Part shown: positions 8,112 through 16,904 of the stretch, one piece after another | Layout of the letters: each line of letters begins with the position of its first letter | How positions within the stretch are numbered: the stretch's first letter is position 1 | From: Sediminibacterium sp. KACHI17 | GTDB taxonomy: Bacteria; Bacteroidota; Bacteroidia; Chitinophagales; Chitinophagaceae | DNA: 64,000 nucleotides | Reading direction: 5' to 3' | Assembly: GCF_040362915.1 (NCBI RefSeq) | Contig: NZ_AP029612.1 | Span: 806,001 to 870,000 of the forward strand | Made by a program: the position numbers and the translations under genes | The notes under the pieces: generated by a model | The model's input: only the letters and a program-made list of their open reading frames with translations | Told to the model about the DNA's origin: nothing | Database searches by the model: none

Positions 8112-9251
8112 TTAATGGCTTCCAATAGAAACTATCCATTTATAAAAATCACGAAACTCTTGCCGCCAGTATGTTTCGTTGTGTTGTCCAAGCGGATTAA
8201 CAACGGTTCGAATGATATAACGTTGTTTTTTCTGCAGGATATCACTCATCTTTTGAAGATCGGTCACTGATGATCCGCCTTCTTTGCTACCGGTATAAAA
8301 ATAAAAAGCAGGCATACCCGGTGTACTAAAATTTTCAGCGAGTGTATAAATGTCTTTCGATATCCATAAAGAAGGAGAAAAAACACCCGCGGCGCCAAAC
8401 ACATCCGGATATTGCAACACGGTATATAAACTGATCAGTCCACCCATACTACTACCCACCACATAATTATTCTCCGCCGACTTGTATGTCCTGTACTTGG
8501 CATCGATGTAAGGCTTTAAAGTTTTTGCCAGGAACTCTGCATATACTTTTCCTTCGCCTTTACCGTATTGAGGGTGATCAAAAGGATTGTATTCCTGCAT
8601 TCTTTTCTCTCCCCCATTATCAATACCCACGATGATAGCTTCTTTCTTTAACTGCTGCTGCAAAGTATCCAAACATTCATCCACTCCCCATTCACCCATA
8701 AAAGCGGTTTGTTCATTGAACAGGTTTTGTCCGTCTTGCATATAGATCACCGGATAAGTTTTATTGGATGTTGCATACCCTTTGGGTAAATACACCCAGA
8801 TCCTCCGTGTGCGATTGAGTTGTGGAATTTTAAAAGCAGTATCGATGATACGTACTTGCGGACTCGCAGTATATCGTTTGGGTTTTTCCGGATATTCATC
8901 TTTCCAACCCGGTATGGAAAATTCCTGCGTTAAGTCGTCACTGACTTCCAATACACGATCAGCAATATCTCTACCATCAGCAGTGGTTTCTACTTTATCG
9001 AATCCGCCGCGTGTAAATTTGAATGCATATGTACCGGCAGCCATCCCACGCAAAACCACACTTTTTCTGGAGCCTCCAAAAGGTTTGAGCTTATAGTTTT
9101 CATCTTTAGGATTCCAATTGTTGAAATTGCCTGCGACATAAATATCATCATTCTCTTTAGTAGCAACGGAATTCACAATCAAACGAACCGTGAACTGTGC
9201 TTTTGATTCCATTGCGAAGAGAACAGCGAATAATAAAATCAGTTGCTTCAT
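8112..9251 (-). CDS. Secreted esterase with N-terminal carbohydrate-binding-like domain
   Basis: About 379 residues. A signal peptide (residues 1-18) ends in SKAQ. Residues 20-110 resemble a CBM48/CBM20-like Ig fold (DDIYVAGNFNNWNP). The remainder is an alpha/beta-hydrolase of the esterase D / putative esterase type with nucleophile GSSMGG near residue 267 and a C-terminal His in LGQHNETYW. Such fusions act on acylated sugars or siderophore esters; the substrate is unknown. An in-frame TTG upstream is less likely than the ATG at 9251. Hairpin elements lie on both sides, so it is probably monocistronic. Confidence 0.85.
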   Translation of the reverse strand: MKQLILLFAVLFAMESKAQFTVRLIVNSVATKENDDIYVAGNFNNWNPKDENYKLKPFGGSRKSVVLRGMAAGTYAFKFTRGGFDKVETTADGRDIADRVLEVSDDLTQEFSIPGWKDEYPEKPKRYTASPQVRIIDTAFKIPQLNRTRRIWVYLPKGYATSNKTYPVIYMQDGQNLFNEQTAFMGEWGVDECLDTLQQQLKKEAIIVGIDNGGEKRMQEYNPFDHPQYGKGEGKVYAEFLAKTLKPYIDAKYRTYKSAENNYVVGSSMGGLISLYTVLQYPDVFGAAGVFSPSLWISKDIYTLAENFSTPGMPAFYFYTGSKEGGSSVTDLQKMSDILQKKQRYIIRTVVNPLGQHNETYWRQEFRDFYKWIVSIGSH

Positions 9252-9301
9252 GTTTTGAAAATACAAAACTCTTGTGTGTATATCAGATCGAAATAGTTAA
9301 A

Positions 9302-9359
9302 AAATAAGCCACAGATGCACAGATTATTTTAAACTAATCTGTGCATCTGTGGCTTATTT
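9302..9359. terminator. Perfect 25-bp inverted repeat, terminator-like
   Basis: Arms of 25 perfectly complementary bases (AAATAAGCCACAGATGCACA... and complement) around an 8-base TTTTAAAC loop, in a spacer downstream of the LolA-like gene. The stem is far longer than needed for termination. Confidence 0.75.
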
Positions 9360-9376
9360 CAGTCACCACCGAAGGT

Positions 9377-10006
9377 TTAATCTAGTATTTCTACATCCTT
9401 AGGGTATTTAGCTGCACTGAACACGAATACATTATCAGCCACCGCTTTATTTGGAACAATATTGGTAAAACTTACCTGAACAGTATTATTTCCTTTATCC
9501 AAGATAACTGCACGGGCAATCATATTCTTTGTCTTGTCTACAAATACGTTCACTTTGGAAAAATTCTTTCTGTTATCCAGCGGCTTCATTTCGATCTCAT
9601 GAAAATTACCTTTTGTAGCGATCAGCTTATATGTGAAGTCTTTATCGTAAGCACCGGACAGGATCTTTTGTGGACTCAATGTTTGTCCACCCTCTTCCAC
9701 ATTAGAAACCGTGATGGTCTTGGCGCCATCATAGTTGTAAATTTTAGCACCATCACATAAAATCTCATTCTTACCTTCTTTCAACACGTATTTGGATCCT
9801 TTGGTAACAATGGTACCTTTCTTCGTGCCATTATTTTTTCCTTTACTGGTAACGGAAGTAATGGTAAATCCTGCTGAAATGGTTTTATAGGTTTTTACGG
9901 TATTGCTCACCGCATCGAGTATCTTTTTTGCATTGGGATCATTCTGGGCCTGAACCTGTAACATCATAGCCAATGGCAGCAATACAATCGCGTATAATTT
10001 CTTCAT
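9377..10006 (-). CDS. LolA-like outer-membrane lipoprotein carrier
   Basis: About 209 residues with a signal peptide (residues 1-20, cleaved after QVQA). The remainder fits the LolA/LolB half-barrel: short beta strands such as GTIVTKGSKYVLKEG, EILCDGAKIYNY, the LSPQKIL turn, and KVNVFVDKTKNMIARAVI. LolA carries lipoproteins through the periplasm; Bacteroidota often have several paralogues of uncertain specificity. I chose the ATG at 10006, which sits 18 bases after a perfect -7 box; the ATG at 10015 is also possible. It is downstream of and co-oriented with ftsK, an arrangement seen in other bacteria where lolA neighbours ftsK. Confidence 0.85.
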   Translation of the reverse strand: MKKLYAIVLLPLAMMLQVQAQNDPNAKKILDAVSNTVKTYKTISAGFTITSVTSKGKNNGTKKGTIVTKGSKYVLKEGKNEILCDGAKIYNYDGAKTITVSNVEEGGQTLSPQKILSGAYDKDFTYKLIATKGNFHEIEMKPLDNRKNFSKVNVFVDKTKNMIARAVILDKGNNTVQVSFTNIVPNKAVADNVFVFSAAKYPKDVEILD

Positions 10007-10024
10007 TCGTTTCATTTGAGGGCG

Positions 10025-10032
10025 CAAATATA
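10025..10032 (-). promoter_or_regulatory. -7 box (TATATTTG) for the lolA-like gene
   Basis: Perfect TAnnTTTG on the minus strand. Its 18-base distance to the ATG at 10006 matches the spacing seen at 19034, 48218, 53822 and 63400 and helps decide the start codon. Confidence 0.6.
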
Positions 10033-10121
10033 AGTTTTACTGCCTTGTATGACAGAAAGCATGCCAATTAGTTTACAGGCAAGAGGTTAAGATGCTATAA
10101 TAAATCGGTGAAATGGCAGAA

Positions 10122-12713
10122 TTATGACATAGTATCCAGGAATTCCTGAAGCTCCATATCTGTTTTGAATAATACTTCTCGGGCTTTACTACCTTGATTA
10201 GGTCCAACAACACCGGCAGCTTCCAATTGATCCATCAATCGGCCTGCACGGTTATAGCCGAGTTTCATTCTTCTTTGTATCAAAGAGGTAGAGCCCATCT
10301 GACTTTGCACAATGAGTCGGGCTGCATCTTCAAACAGTGGATCTCTTTCACTCGCATCAAAATCCTTGCCTTCCATCTCCTTCTCATCCACATATTCCGG
10401 TAACAGGAATGCTTGCGGATAGCCACGCTGATCACCAATGAATTCACAAACATTCTCTACTTCAGGCGTATCTACAAACGCACATTGTAAACGGGTGATC
10501 TCACCATTGTAACTCACCAACATATCCCCTTTTCCGATCAGTTGTTCTGCACCACCTGCATCCAGAATGGTTCTACTATCGATCTTACTGGAAACCTTGA
10601 ATGCAATACGTGCAGGGAAATTCGCTTTGATGGTACCGGTGATGATATTCACCGACGGACGCTGCGTCGCAATGATCAAGTGGATACCGATGGCTCGTGC
10701 CAGCTGTGCTAATCGGGCGATCGGCATTTCTACTTCCTTACCCGCTGTCATGATCAGATCTGCAAACTCATCCACTACCAATACGATGAATGGCAGATAT
10801 TGATGTCCTTTTTCAGGATTCAGTTTTCGGGCCGTGAACTTCTCATTGTACTCACGAATATTTCTACATCCTGCTTCTTTCAACAGATCATATCGATTAT
10901 CCATTTCGATACACAATGCATTCAGTGTATGCACCACTTTTTTGGTATCTGTAATGATCGACTCTTCTTCGCCCGGCAATTTTGCCAGAAAATGTTTTTC
11001 AATGACACGGTACAAACTCAGTTCTACTTTTTTGGGATCTACAAGAACGAATTTGAGTTGTGATGGATGCTTTTTATACAATAAAGAAACAAGGATCGCA
11101 TTCAATCCAACAGACTTACCTTGTCCGGTCGCACCCGCCATCAATAAGTGAGGCATACTGGCCAGATCCACGATGAAATTCTCATTATCGATCTTTTTAC
11201 CAATGGCGATCGGTAATGAAAAAGCACTGTTTTGGAATTTGTCACTCGCCAACAATGTTTTCATACTCACAACCGTCTTTCTCACATTCGGTACTTCGAT
11301 ACCAATGGTACCCTTACCCGGAATGGGCGCAATGATACGAATACCAAGGGCTGCAAGACTCAATGCAATATCATCTTCCAGGTTTTTGATCCGACTGATA
11401 CGCACACCCGGTGCTGGTACTATTTCGTATAAGGTAACGGTAGGACCCACAGTTGCTGCAATACGCTGGATCGCGATATCGTAGTTTTTGAGTGTAGCAA
11501 TGATCTGGTTTTTATTGGTTTCCAGTTCTGTTGGGTCATGAACGATCTTCTCACTACCATGGGTCTCTAGTAGATCCAATCCCGGATATTTGTAATCTTT
11601 TAGATCCAGTGTTGCATCGTATTTGGTATTCAACTTACCGGGTGTTGCAACCGGCGCCACTTCTAACTCTTCTTCTTCCTCAGGTGTTTCTTTGATCTCC
11701 AGTTCGAGTCCTTCAGTATCTACATTTACTTTTTTAGGAGGAATCACATTGATCAGTGGTTCAGGCTTTGTGATCACTTCCTCTTCCATGTCAACAATGG
11801 TATCTTCTTCTTCTTCCTCCTCTTCCTCTTCGATTTCCTCTTCCTCTTCTCCTTTCTCTACTACATCAAATTCATTCAGCGGATCCTCTACTGCTTCCTC
11901 TTCTTTGGGCATGATGACCACTACACCTGCTGCATCTGATTTGAGTTTATTTTGACTTACCGGTAAAGCTTCTTCCGGCTCATCCTGTATCGCACCTGTT
12001 TCATCCCACTCTTGCTTCACAGCTATTTCATCATCGATTGATAATTTGAAATCATCTTCATGAGATTTATTGACTGTCGGAGATGAAAAATTCCATTCCG
12101 GCCATTTGAAAGTGGGATTGAAACGCCAGATCACATAACTGAATACAGATAAAAACAATAATGCCCCTGTTCCTACATTACCGATCCATTTTACAAACCA
12201 CGCATTGAGTAACTCCCCAACACCTCCACCCCATGAAAAAGCACTGGCACGTGATACAAATGCAAATGCCATGCTCAGTACCACCAATCCTACGATCACA
12301 TAACGGAGGTTACGCACAAGGCTGAATAATTTCTTACCGAACAATAAATTCACACCGAGTACAAAAAAGAAAGTACAGAACAGATAAGAAGCAAGTCCAA
12401 AACCTTTATAGAAAAGTGTATGTGCTACATAAGCTCCCAAAACTCCGAGCAGGTTATTCACTTTCACATCATCGGTAGCAAAGATCCGAATACCGAATTG
12501 ATGCACTTTATCCTGATCTTCCTGCCAGGTAAATAAATAGGATGTGAAGGCTACGAACAAGAAGATGGTCAACAATAAACTGGAAGCACCAATGATCTTG
12601 GTAGTACGTTCATCTTTCACGACTTCCGTAACCGTGACTTCAGGCTCTTTATCAGGTGTTAGTTCTTCCGGATTAGGAGGCGGTGGTGTTTTTTTCTTCA
12701 AGCGGTTTGCCAT
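10122..12713 (-). CDS. ftsK: DNA translocase FtsK/SpoIIIE
   Basis: Septum-anchored DNA pump that clears chromosome ends and helps dimer resolution. Four to five membrane helices occupy about residues 40-200. A low-complexity acidic linker (about 285-330) contains long glutamate runs. The motor follows with Walker A GATGQGKSV near residue 527, Walker B LVVDEFADLI near 645 and the RPSVNIITG stretch. The C-terminal winged-helix gamma domain (from about 790: ARLIVQSQMGSTSLIQRRMKLGYNRAG) reads KOPS-type sites. At 863 residues it is of normal Bacteroidota length. A -7-like box lies only 5 bases before the start. Confidence 0.96.
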   Translation of the reverse strand: MANRLKKKTPPPPNPEELTPDKEPEVTVTEVVKDERTTKIIGASSLLLTIFLFVAFTSYLFTWQEDQDKVHQFGIRIFATDDVKVNNLLGVLGAYVAHTLFYKGFGLASYLFCTFFFVLGVNLLFGKKLFSLVRNLRYVIVGLVVLSMAFAFVSRASAFSWGGGVGELLNAWFVKWIGNVGTGALLFLSVFSYVIWRFNPTFKWPEWNFSSPTVNKSHEDDFKLSIDDEIAVKQEWDETGAIQDEPEEALPVSQNKLKSDAAGVVVIMPKEEEAVEDPLNEFDVVEKGEEEEEIEEEEEEEEEDTIVDMEEEVITKPEPLINVIPPKKVNVDTEGLELEIKETPEEEEELEVAPVATPGKLNTKYDATLDLKDYKYPGLDLLETHGSEKIVHDPTELETNKNQIIATLKNYDIAIQRIAATVGPTVTLYEIVPAPGVRISRIKNLEDDIALSLAALGIRIIAPIPGKGTIGIEVPNVRKTVVSMKTLLASDKFQNSAFSLPIAIGKKIDNENFIVDLASMPHLLMAGATGQGKSVGLNAILVSLLYKKHPSQLKFVLVDPKKVELSLYRVIEKHFLAKLPGEEESIITDTKKVVHTLNALCIEMDNRYDLLKEAGCRNIREYNEKFTARKLNPEKGHQYLPFIVLVVDEFADLIMTAGKEVEMPIARLAQLARAIGIHLIIATQRPSVNIITGTIKANFPARIAFKVSSKIDSRTILDAGGAEQLIGKGDMLVSYNGEITRLQCAFVDTPEVENVCEFIGDQRGYPQAFLLPEYVDEKEMEGKDFDASERDPLFEDAARLIVQSQMGSTSLIQRRMKLGYNRAGRLMDQLEAAGVVGPNQGSKAREVLFKTDMELQEFLDTMS

Positions 12714-12718
12714 GAAAA

Positions 12719-12726
12719 CAAATATA
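12719..12726 (-). promoter_or_regulatory. -7-like box (TATATTTG) abutting ftsK start
   Basis: Perfect TAnnTTTG on the minus strand ending only 5 bases before the ftsK ATG. If used, the transcript would be almost leaderless. The alternative is chance in AT-rich DNA. Confidence 0.3.
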
Positions 12727-12806
12727 AGTCAAGGCAATGCCTACCCAACCTTACTACCCACCTATGTGCAAAACTGGTATACAGCCCCAGAGTTTTCCAC
12801 TTTTCA

Positions 12807-13196
12807 TCAGGCACCTTTGCTGATACCCAATGCCAGACAGATCCACCCTGCCACCAGCAATGTTCCGCCAAGTGGTGTTACAGGGCCAACCCATGATAGT
12901 CCCTGTATTTGGGCTGCTGATTTATACGTGAGGAGATAGAGCGATCCGCTGAACAACAACATGCCCACCATAAACAACACACCCGCGGCTTTCATGAAAG
13001 AGGGTTGTCCGGATGCGAATACCAGTCCCGTCAATGCCAAAGCAAATACATGATAGAATTGATAACGTACAGCTGTTTCATAAGTAACGAGCGCTTCAGC
13101 AGATACAATTTTCTTTAAGCCATGTGCACCAAAAGCACCCAGTACCACTGAGAATGCCCCTAAAAATGATGCGATGACCAAATATCCTTTATGCAT
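12807..13196 (-). CDS. DUF423 family membrane protein
   Basis: A 129-residue protein with four hydrophobic helices and the DUF423/YgdD signature near the N terminus (FSVVLGAFGAHGLKK) plus the VTYETAVRYQFYHVFAL stretch. It is an inner-membrane protein of unknown function, widespread in bacteria. Its start overlaps the end of aroK by 8 bases, so the two are translationally coupled. Confidence 0.9.
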   Translation of the reverse strand: MHKGYLVIASFLGAFSVVLGAFGAHGLKKIVSAEALVTYETAVRYQFYHVFALALTGLVFASGQPSFMKAAGVLFMVGMLLFSGSLYLLTYKSAAQIQGLSWVGPVTPLGGTLLVAGWICLALGISKGA

Positions 13197-13695
13197 ATTG
13201 TTGAATGATTTTTTTGAATGAAAGATCGTTGATCTCCTTACCGGTCAATCGATGTTTGGCTTTTGTATAAAAAGGCTCCCGCTCTTTTAATTTATGGGTA
13301 AGGAATTGCACCAATTCGGGTTCCGATAAAGAACGGATCAATGGACGATGTTCTTTTTCCGGCAATAATCTTTCCACCAATGTTGTAACCGGTTCATCCA
13401 ACCATATCGTGATGCCGTGTTGATTCATCCAATCCATATTATCATCAAAACAGGGCGTTCCACCGCCTGTGGCGAGAACAAAGGTTTTCTTTTCTTTGAA
13501 CCAACGCAAGATCTTACCCTCTGATTTTCTGAAATAATCTTCCCCATCCTCAGCAAATATTTCAGGGATGGTTTTTTCTTCATGAGATTCGATCAAGAAA
13601 TCAAGATCATAGCCTCCCGTCTTCAGCTTCTTCGCCAAATGCTTGCTCCAAAAAGACTTACCGGAGCCCATCATACCTATGAGGAATATTTTCAT
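13189..13695 (-). CDS. aroK: Shikimate kinase
   Basis: Phosphorylates shikimate in aromatic amino acid synthesis. Walker A is GMMGSGKS (residues 7-14), the shikimate-binding Asp/Glu are in DLDFLIE (about 31-37), the glycine-rich ATGGGTP loop is near 75 and the lid Arg is in EHRPLIR (about 117). Length 168 is typical. First gene of a two-gene unit with the DUF423 gene. The upstream spacer is filled by a heptad repeat. Confidence 0.93.
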   Translation of the reverse strand: MKIFLIGMMGSGKSFWSKHLAKKLKTGGYDLDFLIESHEEKTIPEIFAEDGEDYFRKSEGKILRWFKEKKTFVLATGGGTPCFDDNMDWMNQHGITIWLDEPVTTLVERLLPEKEHRPLIRSLSEPELVQFLTHKLKEREPFYTKAKHRLTGKEINDLSFKKIIQQYA

Positions 13696-13696
13696 T

Positions 13697-13829
13697 GTGA
13701 ATGGTGAATTGTCAATTGTGAATTGTCAATGGGGAATTGTCAATTGTCAATTGAGAATGGTAAATAAGAACCCAATACCGATGATTAGCATTCTGCTATT
13801 TATTCACAATTGACAATTCACAATTCACT
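13697..13829. repeat. Heptad-step inverted repeat, GTGAATT/GTCAATT word
   Basis: Left block of ten consecutive 7-bp units (GTGAATG, GTGAATT, GTCAATT, GTGAATT, GTCAATG, GGGAATT, GTCAATT, GTCAATT, GAGAATG, GTAAATA) and right block of four complementary units (ATTCACA, ATTGACA, ATTCACA, ATTCACT). The right block overlaps the stop codon of the acyl-CoA dehydrogenase. It fills the whole spacer up to aroK. Confidence 0.9.
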
Positions 13830-15012
13830 ATTTAAACGCATTCAACCCCGTAACATCCATCCCTGTGATCAGCAAATGGATGTCGTGGGTGCCTTCGTAG
13901 GTGATGACACTTTCTAGATTCATCATGTGACGCATGATACTGTATTCGCCGGTGATGCCCATTCCACCTAACATCTGACGTGCATCTCTGGCGATATTGG
14001 TTGCGATCTCACAACTATTTCTTTTGGCCATACTTACCTGTTGTGGAGTGGCTTTCCCTTCATTCATCAATACCCCCAATCGCCATACCATTAACTGCGC
14101 TTTGGTGATCTCTGTCACCATTTCTGCCAATTTCTTTTGCTGTAACTGGAAACCGCCGATCGGACGATCGAACTGCACTCTTTCTTTGCTGTAACGCAAG
14201 GCGGTATCATAACAATCCATCGCAGCTCCCAATGCTCCCCATGCAATACCATAACGGGCTTTGGTTAAACAGCCCAATGGACCTTTTAATCCTTTGACAT
14301 TGGGTAGAATATTTTCTTTCGGAACTTTTACATTGTCAAACACCAGCTCTCCGGTAGCAGAAGCGCGCAAACTCCATTTACCATGTGTAGTAGGTGTACT
14401 GAAGCCTTCCATTCCACGCTCAACGATCACACCTTGAATATCCCCCTCTTCATTTTTTGCCCATACCACCGCCACTTGCGCAAAAGGTGCATTACTGATC
14501 CACATCTTGGCACCATTCAGGATCACATGATCGCCTGCATCTTTGATATTGGTCAACATGCCCGCCGGATTACTTCCATGATCAGGCTCTGTTAAACCAA
14601 AACAACCCAACCACTCACCACTCGCCAGTTTAGGTAAATATTTATGACGCTGCGCTTCATTACCATATGCATAGATCGGAAACATCACCAGACTTCCCTG
14701 TACGCTGGCTGTACTGCGAACACCACTATCACCACGCTCCAATTCCTGCATCATCAAACCATAACTGATATAATCCAATCCACCACCGCCATATTCAACA
14801 GGTACTGTTGGACCAAAACATCCCAGTTCACCCAATTGCTTCACGATATGTTCCGGGAATTCTGCACGTTGCGCATAGTCTTCGATGATCGGAGATATTT
14901 CCTTCTTCACATAATTCCGAACAGATTCACGGATAAGTTTATGCTCTTCTGATAATAATTCATCCAATTGATAATAATCGGGCGATTGGAATAGATCGGT
15001 TCTGGCAGCCAT
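13828..15012 (-). CDS. gcdH: Glutaryl-CoA dehydrogenase-like acyl-CoA dehydrogenase
   Basis: FAD enzyme that oxidises and decarboxylates glutaryl-CoA to crotonyl-CoA in lysine and tryptophan breakdown. It has the family stretches FGLTEPDHGSNPAGM (about 138-151), KMWISNAP, the flavin/CoA region RYGIAWGALGAAMDCY, and the catalytic base in ITYEGTHDIHLL (Glu373), which is diagnostic of the glutaryl-CoA branch. Length 394, usual for the family. Other Acyl-CoA dehydrogenases remain possible but the fit is good. Kynureninase and tryptophan dioxygenase further along the window make a tryptophan-degradation role plausible. Confidence 0.88.
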   Translation of the reverse strand: MAARTDLFQSPDYYQLDELLSEEHKLIRESVRNYVKKEISPIIEDYAQRAEFPEHIVKQLGELGCFGPTVPVEYGGGGLDYISYGLMMQELERGDSGVRSTASVQGSLVMFPIYAYGNEAQRHKYLPKLASGEWLGCFGLTEPDHGSNPAGMLTNIKDAGDHVILNGAKMWISNAPFAQVAVVWAKNEEGDIQGVIVERGMEGFSTPTTHGKWSLRASATGELVFDNVKVPKENILPNVKGLKGPLGCLTKARYGIAWGALGAAMDCYDTALRYSKERVQFDRPIGGFQLQQKKLAEMVTEITKAQLMVWRLGVLMNEGKATPQQVSMAKRNSCEIATNIARDARQMLGGMGITGEYSIMRHMMNLESVITYEGTHDIHLLITGMDVTGLNAFK

Positions 15013-15062
15013 GTGTTGTAATTTTTATTTCGTTCGTTAGGTTCGGTCGCCTGTTAACGCGG

Positions 15063-15070
15063 CAAATTTA
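15063..15070 (-). promoter_or_regulatory. -7 box (TAAATTTG) for gcdH
   Basis: Perfect TAnnTTTG on the minus strand, about 50 bases upstream of the gcdH start. The rest of the 190-base spacer to the divergent gene shows nothing else. Confidence 0.4.
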
Positions 15071-15202
15071 CAGGGATGTGCCTTCTAAGTCCGTTTTTGT
15101 GGCACTTTTATTTGTTTTCAAGTTTTTAACATTCACAGAAAGCCACTATTTCCAACCTTTTTCGGGGATCCTACTCTTATTCCTGAAAAAACAACCCGCA
15201 GT

Positions 15203-16141
15203 ATGAAATCATCATTCCGTTCGGCACTGTGCATGATCATTTTCACAGTCCTGATCAACAACAACTCCACACAAGCTCAGGATAATTATAAATGGGCCGT
15301 AACCAAACAAAAGGATTACAGCAAATCCTATCCTATTGGAAATGAAACCATTTCACTGAGCAATCAATTCGGAAAAATGGAGATCAAAACCTGGGATAAA
15401 AATGAGATCAAAGTAGATGTCAAGATCGTTGTCTCCACCCAGGAAGAAGCTTTTGCCAGCAGTCTATTGGATGCCATTCAAGTGAAAGACGAAAAAACAA
15501 CGGAGGAGATCCGTTTCAAAACACAGATCGGCGATGAAAAAAAAGGATGGAGCAGCAACCAAAGCAGTAAAATGAATATCGACTATACGGTATATGTTCC
15601 TGCTAAAGCAAAACTAAATGCCAGCAATAGCTTTGGCCCCATGGAACTGGGTGATTACAGTGGTGAAGCAAATATCACCAGTAGTCATGGTACACTTACG
15701 GCCGGACATCTATCCAACCTGAAATCATTAAAAGTAAATTTTGGCAAGGCAAGAATTGCCAAATTGGGTAATACAGAAGTAACGTTCAATCATACAAAGA
15801 TCGATATCGATGAAGTGACCGGCGACTTAAAAGGCACGATCAATTTTTGCAACAGTATTGATCTCCCGATCAACGGCAGTGTGAAGAATATTGATTTGAA
15901 GAACAACCATACAAGCCTGTATCTCTTATTACCAAAAGGCAATGGCATCAGTTATGATATCACTACAAACAATGCCACCGCTACAGGTAAAGGAGATATT
16001 GTACTGGAAGAAGAAAACCCCAGTTCACCCGGACAAAGAATCAGTTTCCGTTCCAACAGACATTATGTAGGTAAGATCGGAAATGGTGCAGGCATGAACA
16101 TCCAGATCAAAAGTAATTTTGGTTCGGTACGGTTGATGTGA
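15203..16141 (+). CDS. Secreted DUF4097-like beta-helix protein
   Basis: 312 residues with a signal peptide ending STQAQ (about residue 26). The mature part is a run of short strands built on repeated polar turns (SNQFGKMEIKTWDKNEIKVDVKI, NSFGPMELGDYSG, SSHGTLTAG, NFGKARIAKLG, NNHTSLYLLLP, SNFGSVRLM), the pattern of DUF4097 putative adhesins that fold as a right-handed beta-helix. In many genomes such proteins accompany anti-sigma regulators; none is adjacent here. Function unknown. Confidence 0.7.
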   Translation: MKSSFRSALCMIIFTVLINNNSTQAQDNYKWAVTKQKDYSKSYPIGNETISLSNQFGKMEIKTWDKNEIKVDVKIVVSTQEEAFASSLLDAIQVKDEKTTEEIRFKTQIGDEKKGWSSNQSSKMNIDYTVYVPAKAKLNASNSFGPMELGDYSGEANITSSHGTLTAGHLSNLKSLKVNFGKARIAKLGNTEVTFNHTKIDIDEVTGDLKGTINFCNSIDLPINGSVKNIDLKNNHTSLYLLLPKGNGISYDITTNNATATGKGDIVLEEENPSSPGQRISFRSNRHYVGKIGNGAGMNIQIKSNFGSVRLM

Positions 16142-16146
16142 GGTGC

Positions 16147-16285
16147 GGGGTATTAGGTGCTGGGTGCTAGGTGCTAGGTACTGGGTATTGGGTATCAGGA
16201 GTGAGTATGGAACTCAAAGCACTCCAACCCTGTCACCCATCACCTATTACCTAATACCTAGCACCCAGTACCCAGCACCCATCAC
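16147..16285. repeat. Heptad-step inverted repeat, TAGGTGC/TGGGTAC word
   Basis: Left arm of seven 7-bp units (GGGGTAT, TAGGTGC, TGGGTGC, TAGGTGC, TAGGTAC, TGGGTAT, TGGGTAT) and right arm of seven (CACCCAT, CACCTAT, TACCTAA, TACCTAG, CACCCAG, TACCCAG, CACCCAT). The arms are complementary and enclose a 38-base centre that itself contains GAGTG/CACTC. Same word at 16722, 27192, 27533, 32667 and 47417. Confidence 0.92.
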
Positions 16286-16297
16286 AAACAGATTTCT

Positions 16298-16305
16298 TAT
16301 CTTAC
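16298..16305 (+). promoter_or_regulatory. Possible -7 box (TATCTTAC) for YCII gene
   Basis: Two mismatches to TAnnTTTG but placed 17 bases before the ATG, the spacing of the clearer promoters in this window. Confidence 0.3.
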
Positions 16306-16322
16306 AATAGAAATCTACGTTT

Positions 16323-16724
16323 ATGAAAAAAGTCCTCTTACTTGTTTTTCTGGCAGCTATATGCAGTATCGCTAACGCCCAAAACAATCCAAAACCTGAA
16401 GAGCAAATCAGAAAATACTGGTTTGTGCTATTATTGAAAGGTCCGGTACGTAACCAGGATTCCGCTACCGCTGCAAAGATCCAGCGAGGACATTTAGACA
16501 ACATGGATAAAATGTATTACGATGGCAAATTGAAAGTGGCCGGTCCATTTGGTGATGGTAAAGATTGGCAAGGCATTTTCATTTTTGATTGTGCTACAAA
16601 GGAAGAAGTAGAAAATTTATTAAAAACAGATCCTGCGATTGCAGCAGGCAGATTGATCGCTGATATCAGACCCTGGTACACTGCACCAACCGGAAGCTTT
16701 GTACCGGGTAAACCAAAGTCTTAG
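16323..16724 (+). CDS. Secreted YCII-domain protein
   Basis: 133 residues with a signal peptide (residues 1-19, ending ANAQ). The rest resembles the YCII ferredoxin-like fold: YWFVLLLKGP, a HLDNMDKMYYDGKLKVAGPFGDG block with the family His and Asp-like positions, GIFIFDCATKEEVENLL and the C-terminal DPAIAAGRLIADIRPWY. YciI proteins are small enzymes or binding proteins of mostly unknown role; a secreted form is less common but frequent in Bacteroidota. Flanked by heptad repeats on both sides, so monocistronic. Confidence 0.8.
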   Translation: MKKVLLLVFLAAICSIANAQNNPKPEEQIRKYWFVLLLKGPVRNQDSATAAKIQRGHLDNMDKMYYDGKLKVAGPFGDGKDWQGIFIFDCATKEEVENLLKTDPAIAAGRLIADIRPWYTAPTGSFVPGKPKS

Positions 16725-16867
16725 GTACTGGGTACTAGGTACTAGGTGCAAGGTATGAAGGAAGCATTGCGAATTGGGGATTGGTAATTACCATGTAACA
16801 ACTTACTTTCTCCAAACACCCATAAAAACCCAGTACCTAGTACCCAGCACCTAGCACCTAGCACCCA
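16722..16867. repeat. Heptad-step inverted repeat, TAGGTAC word
   Basis: Left arm TAGGTAC, TGGGTAC, TAGGTAC, TAGGTGC, AAGGTAT; right arm TACCTAG, TACCCAG, CACCTAG, CACCTAG, CACCCAA. It begins at the stop codon of the YCII gene and ends about 12 bases before a possible -7 box (TACCTTCA, 16879-16886) of the next gene. Confidence 0.9.
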
Positions 16868-16904
16868 ACTCCTTTCCTTACCTTCATCGCCAAGAACAAA
16901 AAAA

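Noticed and set aside
11623..11955. Serine-rich open frame on the plus strand
   Set aside because: It is the antisense reading of the glutamate-rich linker of ftsK; the sense frame has a complete conserved protein.
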